From: an uncultured Acinetobacter sp.
Lineage (GTDB): Bacteria > Pseudomonadota > Gammaproteobacteria > Pseudomonadales > Moraxellaceae
DNA: 64,000 nt
Assembly (NCBI RefSeq): GCF_947626835.1
Contig: NZ_CANQTS010000006.1
Location: forward strand, 1 to 64,000
Reading direction: 5' to 3'
This document shows, in pieces, positions 55,160 through 63,567 of this stretch. A model generated the notes under the pieces. It was not told where the DNA came from. It ran no database searches and worked only from the letters and a program-made list of their open reading frames with translations. Each line of letters begins with the position of its first letter. The first letter of the stretch is position 1. A program made the translations under genes and the position numbers.

Positions 55160-55882
55160 TTAATCATAGATCCATGTTGTAAGTTCTATTTTTTGAAAGT
55201 CTTTTTGATTATGGATTACTAAAATTTGTGCTTCATCTTCACGCCAATCCCCCAATACAATGCGTGGCTTACCCTGTACAACATGAATGTTTGGACGATG
55301 GGTATGTCCATGAATCAGAACATCAACATGTTCTAAGGCCTGTTCTACAGCCTGTTGGTTTACATCCATGACGCTATAGCTTTTGATTTGATTGGTTTGC
55401 TGACTTTTTTTGCGAAAACCATCGGCAAGTGCTTGCCGAAAACCTAAAGGGGTGGCTTTTAATAGCCTAAGTAATATAGGGTTGCGAATAATTTTCTTAA
55501 AGCGCTGATAGGAGACATCATCGGTACATAAACCATCGCCATGTTCTAGGCGAATAGTCAACCTACCTAAATTTAAGTAACTGATATCAGCTAATAATTT
55601 TCCACCAAAACGATCCAGAAATTTCTGCCCTAAAGCAAAATCACGATTACCCACTAAAAAAAAGATCTCGTTGCCCTGAGCACGAAATGCGTTTAATACC
55701 TTGATCATCTCATCGAGCCAAGCGCTGTTTTGATCATCGCCAATCCATGCGTTGAACCAATCCCCCAAGATATACAGTTGGGTGTTGCAATGTTGATACT
55801 GCTGTAATAAAGCCAAAAACCCTCGAGTTAAGCGAGGATATTGCGGTGACAAATGTAAATCAGCGATAAACAAATAAGTCAC
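55160..55882 (-). CDS. lpxH: UDP-2,3-diacylglucosamine hydrolase LpxH
   Basis: A 240-residue metallophosphoesterase that removes UMP from UDP-diacylglucosamine in lipid A synthesis. The metal-binding motifs are present in order: IADLHLSP, ILGDWFN, LVGNRDF, RLEHGDGL and GHTHRPN. It is placed away from lpxD and lpxA (at 25-28 kb), as in many gammaproteobacteria. ppiB lies 87 bases upstream on the same strand, with a terminator between them. Confidence 0.94.
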   Translation of the reverse strand: MTYLFIADLHLSPQYPRLTRGFLALLQQYQHCNTQLYILGDWFNAWIGDDQNSAWLDEMIKVLNAFRAQGNEIFFLVGNRDFALGQKFLDRFGGKLLADISYLNLGRLTIRLEHGDGLCTDDVSYQRFKKIIRNPILLRLLKATPLGFRQALADGFRKKSQQTNQIKSYSVMDVNQQAVEQALEHVDVLIHGHTHRPNIHVVQGKPRIVLGDWREDEAQILVIHNQKDFQKIELTTWIYD

Positions 55883-55921
55883 AATCTTTTCCTGTATCTA
55901 ATATGGAGCATTTGGCAGCTT

Positions 55922-55957
55922 AAAAAACAAAATCCCCCTGTAAAGACAGAGGGATTT
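55922..55957 (-). terminator. terminator after ppiB
   Basis: On the minus strand ATCCCTCTGT-CTTT-ACAGGGGGAT (one G-U pair) is followed by T-rich sequence. It separates ppiB from lpxH. Confidence 0.8.
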
Positions 55958-55969
55958 AATCCAAATCAA

Positions 55970-56479
55970 TTACTCAGCAATGATTTTTGCAGATTCGATC
56001 ACCACGTTTTCTAGTGGAACATCAGCGTGGTAGCCACGGTTGCCTGTACGAACGCCTTTAATTTCGTTGACAACGTCCATGCCTTCAACCACTTTACCAA
56101 ATACAGCATAACCCCAACCTTGTGCAGTTTTGCCGGTGTGGTTTAAGAAGGTGTTATTTAATACGTTGATGAAAAACTGTGCAGATGCAGAGTGTGGCGC
56201 TTGTGTACGTGCCATCGCAATCGTACCTACATCGTTGCTTAAGCCGTTGTCTGCTTCATTTTCAATCGCATCACGTGTTGCTTTTTCTTTGAAGTTTTCG
56301 TCCATGCCGCCGCCTTGAACCATGAAACCATCAATCACACGGTGGAAGATAACGCCATCATAAAAACCATCACGTACATATTGTAAGAAGTTTTCAGCAG
56401 TTTTTGGTGCTTTTTCAGTGTTAAGTTCGAGAACAACACGGCCTTTATTGGTGTTTAATTCAACTTGAGGAAAACTCAT
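55970..56479 (-). CDS. ppiB: peptidyl-prolyl cis-trans isomerase B
   Basis: A 169-residue cytoplasmic cyclophilin, of E. coli PpiB size. The active-site region [16 protein letters not shown] is clear, as are [21 protein letters not shown] and the C-terminal [12 protein letters not shown]. No signal peptide is present. It assists folding by isomerising Xaa-Pro bonds. It is divergent from glnS. Confidence 0.95.
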   Translation of the reverse strand: MSFPQVELNTNKGRVVLELNTEKAPKTAENFLQYVRDGFYDGVIFHRVIDGFMVQGGGMDENFKEKATRDAIENEADNGLSNDVGTIAMARTQAPHSASAQFFINVLNNTFLNHTGKTAQGWGYAVFGKVVEGMDVVNEIKGVRTGNRGYHADVPLENVVIESAKIIAE

Positions 56480-56647
56480 TGGGTAATCTCCTAAACATGG
56501 ACACTAAAGCCATGGGTTTTTTGGTTGAGAGAAGCATAAGCAAACTGTAAACTACATAGCAAGCAAAAAACGTGAATTTCTTTGTGAAAAACTGAAAAAC
56601 GCGTTTTAATTATCCTAATTTTTTATTTTAGAAGTGATTTTACTGTG

Positions 56648-58357
56648 ATGAAGCCAAATGATGTTGTTGCGTCTTTGCCGAATACCACTGCCTCAGTCGA
56701 TGCTGCGCAGCAAGAACAACAGCCGGGCTTAGACTTTGTTCGTCAAATCATTACTGACGATTTAGCCGAGGGTCGTACCCAAAAGGTATTGACGCGTTTT
56801 CCACCAGAGCCAAACGGCTATTTACATATCGGACATGTAAAAGCAATTTGTTTAAACTTTGGAATTGCCGAAGAATTTAATGGTGCATGTAACTTACGTT
56901 TTGATGACACCAACCCAGATGCTGAAGAACAAGAATATGTAGATGGTATTGCCAACGATGTAAAATGGTTAGGCTTTAATTGGGATGGCGCGCCGCGTTA
57001 TGCATCAAGCTACTTTGACCAATTGTACACATGGGCTGTACAGCTTATTCAACAAGGCGATGCTTACGTTGATTTACAAAGCCCAGAAGAAATTAAATTA
57101 AACCGCGGTAACTTTATTGAGCCGGGTAAAAACTCACCACAACGCGATGCGACGGTTGAAGAAAACCTTGAGCGCTTTGAAAAAATGCGCAGTGGTGAAT
57201 ATGCAGAAGGTCAAGCGGTACTGCGTGCTAAAATTGATATGATATCGCCAAATGTGCATATGCGTGACCCAATTTTGTATCGCATTTTACACTCAAGTCA
57301 TCACCAAACTGGTGATACTTGGAAAATCTACCCAATGTATGACTATGCGCATCCATTGTCTGATGCCATTGAAGGCATTACCCATTCATTATGTACTTTA
57401 GAATTTGTTGATCATCGTCCATTTTATGACTGGGTGATTGCAAAAGTTCAATCAAAAAGCGTACCGCGTCAATACGAATCGAGCCGTCTAAACGTCGATT
57501 ACACTATTACCTCGAAACGTAAACTACGTAAATTGGTTGAAGGTGGCTTTGTGAATGGTTGGGATGACCCACGTATGCCAACTGTTGTGGGTATGCGTCG
57601 CCGTGGCTTTACCCCTGAAGGTTTACGTGATTTCTGTAAGCGTGTAGGTGTGACCAAAGTCGATGGCAGTATTGTTGACGTCGCCATGCTTGAATTCTGT
57701 ATTCGTCAATCTTTAGAAAATACGGCAAGTCGTGGTATGGCGGTATTAAATCCTCTTAAAGTCACTTTAACCAACTTGCCAGAAGCGCTTGATTTGGTGC
57801 ATGCACGTCATCCTAACGTGGATATGGGTGAACGTATCATTCCATTGACACAAGACATCTTTATTGATCGTAAAGACTTTGAAGAAATTGCACCCAAAGG
57901 CTTTAAACGTTTAATTCCGGGTGGTGAAGTGCGTTTACGTCATGCTTACGTGATTAAATGCGATGACGTGATTAAAGATGAAAATGGCGAAGTGGTTGAG
58001 CTAAAATGTTCAATTGACCCTGCAACTTTAGGTAAAAACCCTGAAGGTCGTAAGGTAAAAGGCGTGATTCATTGGGTATCTGCAAGCAAAGGTGTACCTG
58101 CTGAAGTGCGTATTTATGATCGTTTATTTAATGAAGCCGATCCAGAGGTCGGAGATGATTTCTTAGCGAACTTAAATCCAGATTCATTGCAAGTACTTCA
58201 AGCGATTGTAGAGCCTGCATTAGCACAAGCTCAACCAGAAGATCGTTTCCAATTTGAACGTGAAGGTTATTTCGTTGCAGATCAACATGATTACACTGCT
58301 GAAAAGCCCGTGTTTAACCGTATCTTAGATTTAAAAGACAGCTTTAAACCAAAGTGA
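56648..58357 (+). CDS. glnS: glutaminyl-tRNA synthetase
   Basis: A 569-residue class I aminoacyl-tRNA synthetase. The [15 protein letters not shown] block holds the HIGH motif and TITSKRKL is the KMSKS-type loop. C-terminal anticodon-binding barrels follow. An N-terminal extension of about 30 residues precedes the catalytic fold. The ATG at 56648 immediately follows an in-frame GTG; either could initiate. The gene is monocistronic, with a terminator downstream. Confidence 0.95.
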   Translation: MKPNDVVASLPNTTASVDAAQQEQQPGLDFVRQIITDDLAEGRTQKVLTRFPPEPNGYLHIGHVKAICLNFGIAEEFNGACNLRFDDTNPDAEEQEYVDGIANDVKWLGFNWDGAPRYASSYFDQLYTWAVQLIQQGDAYVDLQSPEEIKLNRGNFIEPGKNSPQRDATVEENLERFEKMRSGEYAEGQAVLRAKIDMISPNVHMRDPILYRILHSSHHQTGDTWKIYPMYDYAHPLSDAIEGITHSLCTLEFVDHRPFYDWVIAKVQSKSVPRQYESSRLNVDYTITSKRKLRKLVEGGFVNGWDDPRMPTVVGMRRRGFTPEGLRDFCKRVGVTKVDGSIVDVAMLEFCIRQSLENTASRGMAVLNPLKVTLTNLPEALDLVHARHPNVDMGERIIPLTQDIFIDRKDFEEIAPKGFKRLIPGGEVRLRHAYVIKCDDVIKDENGEVVELKCSIDPATLGKNPEGRKVKGVIHWVSASKGVPAEVRIYDRLFNEADPEVGDDFLANLNPDSLQVLQAIVEPALAQAQPEDRFQFEREGYFVADQHDYTAEKPVFNRILDLKDSFKPK

Positions 58358-58390
58358 GGATAAAACCAAGCATAGTTTTGTCCCAATGCA

Positions 58391-58415
58391 ATTGCTCAAA
58401 TGTCACTTGAGCAAT
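58391..58415 (+). other. perfect inverted repeat in the glnS 3' region
   Basis: ATTGCTCAA (58391-58399) and TTGAGCAAT (58407-58415) are perfect complements around a 7-base loop. No T run follows. Its second arm could instead pair with GCTCAA inside the next hairpin. Confidence 0.6.
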
Positions 58416-58423
58416 CAGTTTAA

Positions 58424-58453
58424 AAGCTCAACTTTGGTTGGGCTTTTTTTTAA
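58424..58453 (+). terminator. terminator after glnS
   Basis: AGCTCAAC and GTTGGGCT (one G-U pair) around TTTG are followed by eight T. It lies about 70 bases past the stop codon. Confidence 0.82.
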
Positions 58454-58632
58454 GGCTAGTGTTTATCTTTAACCATGAGTAGGTGAGGGCAATTGGTATC
58501 TTTTTACAGCTTATGAGTCTTGATGGAGCTTGAATCCAATCACTTTATCTACGTCCTATTTATCAATTGGCTTGCTGACCAAGGTTATTAAATCAAACAT
58601 GTACGACTTTGGTCGCTAAATGAGCAATACAA

Positions 58633-58718
58633 TTGACTTGAGGTTAAAAATCACGCATATTTTAGATGAAATATTATTGTAAGTTTCTCGTAACCCCACC
58701 ACGGTGGGGCTTTTTTTT
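58633..58718 (+). ncRNA. candidate small RNA ending at an orphan terminator
   Basis: A perfect hairpin (CCCCACC-AC-GGTGGGG, with T8 after it; 58694-58718) points to a plus-strand transcript. No plus-strand ORF precedes it after the glnS terminator. TTGACT (58633-58638) and CATATT (58656-58661), 17 bases apart, could form a promoter giving an RNA of about 50 bases. Readthrough past the glnS terminator is the alternative. This is speculative. Confidence 0.3.
58692..58718 (+). terminator. orphan rho-independent terminator
   Basis: A 7-bp G/C-rich stem (CCCCACC/GGTGGGG) is followed by eight T. The T run overlaps the stop codon of the opposite-strand LRAT gene, and no T run exists on that strand. 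Confidence 0.85.
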
Positions 58719-59223
58719 ATTTTAGATGGTGTAATTGCTTGGCTTTATCACGTAATTTCTTCTTAATATAAAACACCAAAGCAAAACAAGTGGTGGTAAT
58801 GGTCAGCAGCATCCCATTCATATAACTTAAAATAGAGCTGATATAACCAATCGTGGTTAAACGATGCATCATGGCAAAGACTTGCGGACTACTTTCAACT
58901 CCAGTAATGGCCCAAGTACATAAATGCTCGCAATTATTAACAATTAAATGGTAGTTATTTTCGTGCATACGCGAGCGCATACGACGTACCACTTTACGAC
59001 CTTGGTATTTAGGCTGTAAGTACGTGTGTACATCAATGGTTTTACCACGGCTAAATTTTTGCAAGCTGGTAACTTCAATCGGATGCTTTTTGAAAAGATG
59101 CGCAAAACCTGAATAATGAATGACGCGACCGCGACCAGCATAAATACCATGGTGCGAATAGCCTAAGTGTTTGACCACTAAATGTGCACCTAGAGGAAAA
59201 CGAATTTTAACGCGTTGCTGCAT
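58717..59223 (-). CDS. LRAT-family (lecithin retinol acyltransferase domain) protein
   Basis: A 168-residue protein of the circularly permuted NlpC/P60-like LRAT group, a thiol-based acyltransferase/amidase fold. The first catalytic His is in YSHHGIYAGRGRVIHYSG and the nucleophile Cys is in NNCEHLCTWAI. A C-terminal membrane helix (about residues 130-155) with a basic tail would anchor it. A TTG two codons earlier is an alternative start. Such proteins may act on lipids; the substrate here is unknown. It lies 116 bases downstream of tusE. Confidence 0.85.
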   Translation of the reverse strand: MQQRVKIRFPLGAHLVVKHLGYSHHGIYAGRGRVIHYSGFAHLFKKHPIEVTSLQKFSRGKTIDVHTYLQPKYQGRKVVRRMRSRMHENNYHLIVNNCEHLCTWAITGVESSPQVFAMMHRLTTIGYISSILSYMNGMLLTITTTCFALVFYIKKKLRDKAKQLHHLK

Positions 59224-59303
59224 GCTCAACTAAAGAAAAAGCCAAATAACCCATTAAGTTTAAGCCAATGCTTAGAATTAAACGACACAAATTGTAAATA
59301 TTG

Positions 59304-59336
59304 TGAAATCAGCCAAACCTGTGCTTGGCTGATGTT
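59304..59336 (-). terminator. hairpin after tusE
   Basis: ATCAGCCAA and TTGGCTGAT form a perfect 9-bp stem around an 8-base loop. It is placed just after the tusE stop and followed by a short T-rich stretch on the minus strand. Confidence 0.6.
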
Positions 59337-59338
59337 AA

Positions 59339-59650
59339 TTACAAACAATTGGCAGGTTTTGGCACACCGGCTAAACGACTTAAATGACGTGCAACCAAAC
59401 CTGTATTAAAACGTGCTTGTAACACAGCGTTATCAATATCTGCACTGACTGTTTTCATCAAAAATTTGATTAAAGGTCGCGTTGCAGGGGAGTGCCCAAA
59501 TTGCTGGTAAAAAGCACGTACTGCATGTAATACTGCAAAGTGCCATTCGGTTAACTCAAGCTCAAGGCTTTGCGCCAATTGTTGGGCCACCTCTTCATTC
59601 CAAAGGGTATAGTCGACTAAATGACCATCTTGATCTAACGCTAAACTCAT
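59339..59650 (-). CDS. tusE: sulfur relay protein TusE (DsrC family)
   Basis: A 103-residue DsrC-family protein. It ends in PKPANCL, which provides the conserved penultimate-region Cys that carries persulfide sulfur. The WNEEVAQQLAQ and LTEWHFAVLHAVRAFYQQF blocks match the family. TusE passes sulfur from the TusBCD complex to MnmA for 2-thiouridine synthesis in tRNA. It is last of four co-directional tus genes. Confidence 0.93.
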   Translation of the reverse strand: MSLALDQDGHLVDYTLWNEEVAQQLAQSLELELTEWHFAVLHAVRAFYQQFGHSPATRPLIKFLMKTVSADIDNAVLQARFNTGLVARHLSRLAGVPKPANCL

Positions 59651-59660
59651 AATATCCTCT

Positions 59661-59933
59661 TTATTGCAACCGCATACAACGTGAATAGCTTAAAGTTAAA
59701 TCGGCAAAATCTGCATAAGACAACACCTGTATGTGGCTTGGAACACTGACTAACATGCCTGTATCTGCGTCTAAGATCGCACAGCGATAATCCTGACAGT
59801 ATAAATCTGCATGCAGCACCGCATCTCCCATCAACACGACACAATCACCATGTTGATACACTTGATTAATGTATTGCATCATGTGAGGGGTTGCGTGATA
59901 AGAAGATTGTACTAAATAAAGACAATTTGACAT
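59661..59933 (-). CDS. tusB: sulfur relay protein TusB (DsrH-like)
   Basis: A 90-residue DsrH-like protein. It starts MSNCLYLVQSSYHAT, keeps the GDCVVLMGDAVLHA strand and ends near YADFADLTLSYSRCMRLQ. In E. coli TusB, TusC and TusD form a hexamer that accepts sulfur from TusA. It sits 10 bases upstream of tusE, in line with the D-C-B-E order. Confidence 0.85.
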   Translation of the reverse strand: MSNCLYLVQSSYHATPHMMQYINQVYQHGDCVVLMGDAVLHADLYCQDYRCAILDADTGMLVSVPSHIQVLSYADFADLTLSYSRCMRLQ

Positions 59934-59949
59934 TTCCTATCCCTTTCCC

Positions 59950-60300
59950 TTACCAATATAAGACATGATTAAATTTAGATAAAAAATCAGAATTAAAATC
60001 AATCATTTCAATATCTTGATTGCTCTTTTCTACAAAAGCATGATGAGCATGCTTGCGTTCAATCAAAATCGGGGTGAGATCATAAAATTCAAAGCTATCG
60101 ACCATATTTGATGCCACTTTAAAAGCATGTTTGAGCGTATCAAACGCTACATCACTTTGTAATAAACTTAACGCCGCATCTTGCAATAAAACCTTTACTT
60201 CACAACCAAAGGTGGCCAATACCATGGTGGCCGATAAGCTTTCATGGACTTGCAAGCTGCTTAAATTGGCATGGCTTAAAATAACCAATACAGATTTCAC
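59950..60300 (-). CDS. tusC: sulfur relay protein TusC (DsrF-like)
   Basis: A 116-residue DsrE/F fold protein. The start MKSVLVILSHANLSSLQ and the ATFGCEVKVLLQDAAL strand match TusC/DsrF. C-terminal DFLSKFNHVLYW resembles the 'YDVILRF' end of TusC. It is the structural partner of TusB and TusD and, as usual for TusC, shows no obvious catalytic Cys. It is 16 bases upstream of tusB. Confidence 0.8.
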   Translation of the reverse strand: MKSVLVILSHANLSSLQVHESLSATMVLATFGCEVKVLLQDAALSLLQSDVAFDTLKHAFKVASNMVDSFEFYDLTPILIERKHAHHAFVEKSNQDIEMIDFNSDFLSKFNHVLYW

Positions 60301-60344
60301 ACAATTTACCTTTTTAAACGCAACAATGTTGCAAATATAACCAC

Positions 60345-60713
60345 TTAGAATTGAATAATACGTACAGCTTCTTGAACAGCATCGGCAAGCTCACCTAAGC
60401 CCACCAGCTCAAATTGTGCTGCAAGATTGTGATGATCAAGTTGATGACGCTTGGCATTTTCAGCATCAGTAATGCCACGCGCTAAAGCTGCACTGACACA
60501 TACCGGCAAACGAATGCCAAGCCTTTGCCATGCATGGCTTAAATTGCGTTGATCATCCGGTTGCCATTGTAGGCGATTGGCCACATAGACACCATCTTGA
60601 TAAAAAAAGACGCGAAATGGCTGTTTTTTCGCCTGTAACGCTTCGGCAAGACCCAAAGCGTGCCAAGCATGAATGCTGCTTGGTGCGGAGGTAATCAGTA
60701 ATAGAGTAGACAT
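60345..60713 (-). CDS. tusD: sulfurtransferase TusD (DsrE-like)
   Basis: A 122-residue DsrE-fold protein. The catalytic Cys72 lies in LPVCVSAALARGIT, matching the E. coli TusD cysteine environment. The N-terminal STLLLITSAPSSIHAWHALGLAEAL is family-like, and RVFFYQDGVYVAN is the conserved strand. First gene of the tusDCBE operon. It is divergent from the epimerase gene, 57 bases away. Confidence 0.9.
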   Translation of the reverse strand: MSTLLLITSAPSSIHAWHALGLAEALQAKKQPFRVFFYQDGVYVANRLQWQPDDQRNLSHAWQRLGIRLPVCVSAALARGITDAENAKRHQLDHHNLAAQFELVGLGELADAVQEAVRIIQF

Positions 60714-60770
60714 GGTATTTCATGGTCCTCAACAGGACCTTAGACTTCATAATGATAAGGGTAGTATACA

Positions 60771-61778
60771 ATGATTCTCGTCACGGGTGGTTTAGGCTTT
60801 ATTGGCTCTCACATTGCGTTAAGCCTCATGGCACAAGGCCAAGAAGTGGTCATTGTGGATAATCTTTCCAACGCCAATGTACAAATTTTACAACGCCTTG
60901 AGTATAGCTCAGGCATGTTTGTGCCTTTTGTAAAGTTAGATATTCGAAATACGCCGGCCTTAAATAAAGTTTTTGAACAGTACTCGATTGATGCTGTTGT
61001 GCATTGTGCAGGGTTTAAATCTATTCACGAATCGGCGCTCAAACCACTAGAATATTACAACGACAATATTAGTGGCATTATGAGTTTATTACGTTCTATG
61101 CAACGCACAGGTGTGCGTCATTTGGTGCATCTGTCGAGTCTTGCTGTATATGGTCTGTCAAGTTTAGAACTTAATGAACAACAAGCCATACAGTATAACT
61201 ATCCAAACCCGTATATTAAATCACAGCAAATGATGGAACAGATCATTCAGGACACCTTTGCGACCGATAACGAATGGAAGATCGCGATCTTGCGGCTTGC
61301 CAACATTGGCGGTGCATTTGGTAATGGGATTTTAGGTGAGATGATAGCACCACTGCCAAAAAATATTTTGCCGCTTGCTTTACAGGTCGCAGCACAACAG
61401 CGTGATGTAGTGGAGTTGCGCCAAGATGCAGCAACGCCAGATCATACCGCACAGCGTAGTTTTTTACATGTGATGGATGCATCTCGTGCCGTGATTGCCA
61501 GTTTAACGTGGTTGTTTCAACAGCAGAATGTATGTGAGGCTTTTGATATTGCAGGTGAGGTGATTTCTATGCAGCAATTGGTGGCAAAAATTGCACAGGT
61601 CACCGAAAAACCCATTGCAACGCAAGCTGCCATCGCCATGGATACGCTAGAGCCTGCTCAATTGGGCAGTCAATCCAATAAAGCCCAACAAATGTTACAT
61701 TGGCAGCCACAGCATGATCTAGACAAAATGATTTTAGACCAATGGTTGTTTTATCAAAATGTCCTACAGGGACAATAA
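60771..61778 (+). CDS. GalE-like NAD-dependent epimerase/dehydratase, YxxxK lysine replaced
   Basis: A 335-residue extended SDR protein close to UDP-glucose 4-epimerase. The NAD loop is VTGGLGFIGSH, and the acidic VDNLSNA, SSLAVYG and FLHVMDASRAV blocks are present, so the fold and Ser are kept. At the active site Tyr148 is followed by Ile-Lys-Ser-Gln, so the usual YxxxK lysine is Gln152 (CAG). The enzyme may therefore be inactive, or use another proton path. Divergent from tusD; the promoter region is 57 bases. Confidence 0.85.
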   Translation: MILVTGGLGFIGSHIALSLMAQGQEVVIVDNLSNANVQILQRLEYSSGMFVPFVKLDIRNTPALNKVFEQYSIDAVVHCAGFKSIHESALKPLEYYNDNISGIMSLLRSMQRTGVRHLVHLSSLAVYGLSSLELNEQQAIQYNYPNPYIKSQQMMEQIIQDTFATDNEWKIAILRLANIGGAFGNGILGEMIAPLPKNILPLALQVAAQQRDVVELRQDAATPDHTAQRSFLHVMDASRAVIASLTWLFQQQNVCEAFDIAGEVISMQQLVAKIAQVTEKPIATQAAIAMDTLEPAQLGSQSNKAQQMLHWQPQHDLDKMILDQWLFYQNVLQGQ

Positions 61779-61890
61779 TGTAAATAGTTATCATTTACTT
61801 ATTGCTACGAGTGAATTAAGCTACTGAGCTCCAGCCATAGCATGTCGATGTGTGCTAAAGCCAATAACTGTATAAAAATAGAGGTGAGAC

Positions 61891-63285
61891 ATGTCAACAC
61901 GTATTGAACATGACACAATGGGTGAAGTGGCAGTACCAGGTGAAGCATTGTGGGGTGCACAGACCCAACGCAGTCTACAAAACTTTAAAATCGGTCATGA
62001 ACGCTTACCTCGTGCCATGATTCGTGCCATGGGCTTGGTTAAAAAGGCAGCAGCAACAACCAATGCCAATTTGCAACAACTTCCTCAGCATTTGGCAAAT
62101 TACATTGTCGAAGCAGCTGATGAAGTGATTGAGGGGCAATGGGACAGTCAATTTCCTTTGGTGGTGTGGCAAACAGGTTCTGGTACACAAAGCAATATGA
62201 ATTGTAATGAAGTGATTGCCAATATTGCCAACCAAAAACTCGGGCATGCTTTAGGTGCTCAACAGCCGGTGCATCCGAATGACCATGTGAATCGTGCTCA
62301 ATCTACCAATGATTCTTTTCCAACAGCAATTCATGTAGCAGCCAGTCTACAAATACATGAACTTTTGATTCCTGCCGTTAACGCACTACGTACAACTTTA
62401 CATAGCAAAGCGCAACAGTTTAATCAGATTGTGAAAATTGGTCGTACCCATTTGCAAGATGCCACCCCATTAACTTTGGGGTAAGAATTTAGTGGTTATG
62501 TATCGCAACTTGATCATGCTTTAAAACGTTTGGATCATGCTTTAGAAGGTCTATATGAATTGCCATTGGGTGGAACTGCTGTAGGGACAGGCTTAAATGC
62601 CCATCCTGATTATGCCCATCAAGCAGCAACGCAATTGGCACAGTTAACTGGTTTGCCATTTGTGACTGCTGCAAACAAATTTGAAGCTTTAGCTGCGCGT
62701 GATGCTGCGGTGTTTGCCTCAGGTGCTTTAAAAACGCTAGCGGTAAGTTTAAATAAAATTGCCAATGATATTCGTTGGTTAGCAAGTGGGCCGCGCTGTG
62801 GTTTTGGGGAAATTTCGATTCCTGAAAATGAGCCGGGTTCAAGTATTATGCCGGGTAAAGTGAATCCTACGCAAAGTGAAGCCATGACTATGGTGGTGGC
62901 ACAGGTACTGGGTAATGACACCACGATTAACGTGGCAGGTGCATCGGGTAATTTTGAACTCAATGTGTTTATGCCGGTCATTGCTTATAACCTTTTACAA
63001 TCCATTCAGTTATTAGGTGATGCCTGTAATAGTTTTAATCAGCATTGCGCCGTGGGGATTGAACCCAATCGTGAAAAAATTGATTATTTCTTGCATAATT
63101 CATTAATGTTGGTCACTGCATTAAATCCAGTCATTGGTTATGAAAATGCTGCAAAAGTGGCAAAAACGGCTTATAAAGAGGGGAAAACCTTAAAACAAGT
63201 CGCAGTTGAGCTAAACTTGGTGACAGAAGCACAGTTTGATGCAGTGGTTAAACCTGAACAGATGATTGCACCTAAGGTTAAATAA
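61891..63285 (+). pseudogene. fumC: class II fumarate hydratase, interrupted by an in-frame TAA
   Basis: A 464-codon class II fumarase frame. It is continuous except for one TAA at codon 198 (62482-62484), where the family has Gln (LTLG-Q-EFSGY). A single C-to-T change in CAA explains it. The N-terminal part keeps [11 protein letters not shown] and [14 protein letters not shown]. The downstream part holds the catalytic loop [13 protein letters not shown] and [16 protein letters not shown] tail. The truncated product would lack the Ser loop and be inactive. It could be a real strain mutation or a sequencing error. The terminator and flanking gene are intact. Confidence 0.93.
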
Positions 63286-63298
63286 TGAAGTAAGTTTA

Positions 63299-63331
63299 AA
63301 AAAAAGCCTGTAAACATGTAGGCTTTTTTTA
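63299..63331 (+). terminator. terminator after fumC
   Basis: AAAAGCCT and AGGCTTTT arms, with additional G-U pairs inside a loop around AAACA, and a T run after. Confidence 0.8.
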
Positions 63332-63567
63332 TTGAATCTTGGGGTTGGGTTTAGATGTGCTAAACAAGGTTAAGAAAATTGCACTTAAACCAAAAACAGA
63401 GTATTAAATTGTGATTTTTTAAACCAATTGAAACTGCCTGAGTTAAAACGATTGAATAAGCTCTGATACTTGCTAAAATACCTGTTGATTTTTATGGCTG
63501 TGAACTTTCAACTTCAATATCTATATTAAGTTTATGAAAAACAGCATCTTACTTACAGGTTCTCTCA

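Larger units (their letters stand above)
58358..58716. other. intergenic region between glnS and the LRAT gene
   Basis: This 359-bp gap has three notable elements: a perfect 9-bp inverted repeat just after glnS, a glnS terminator, and a second plus-strand terminator at its far end. No plus-strand gene is visible between the two terminators. The stretch 58450-58630 shows no ORF or repeat. Confidence 0.6.

Noticed and set aside
62530..63285. Separate downstream fumarase gene starting at TTG
   Set aside because: It is in frame with the upstream part and begins in mid-domain, so it is the remainder of one interrupted fumC, not a second gene.
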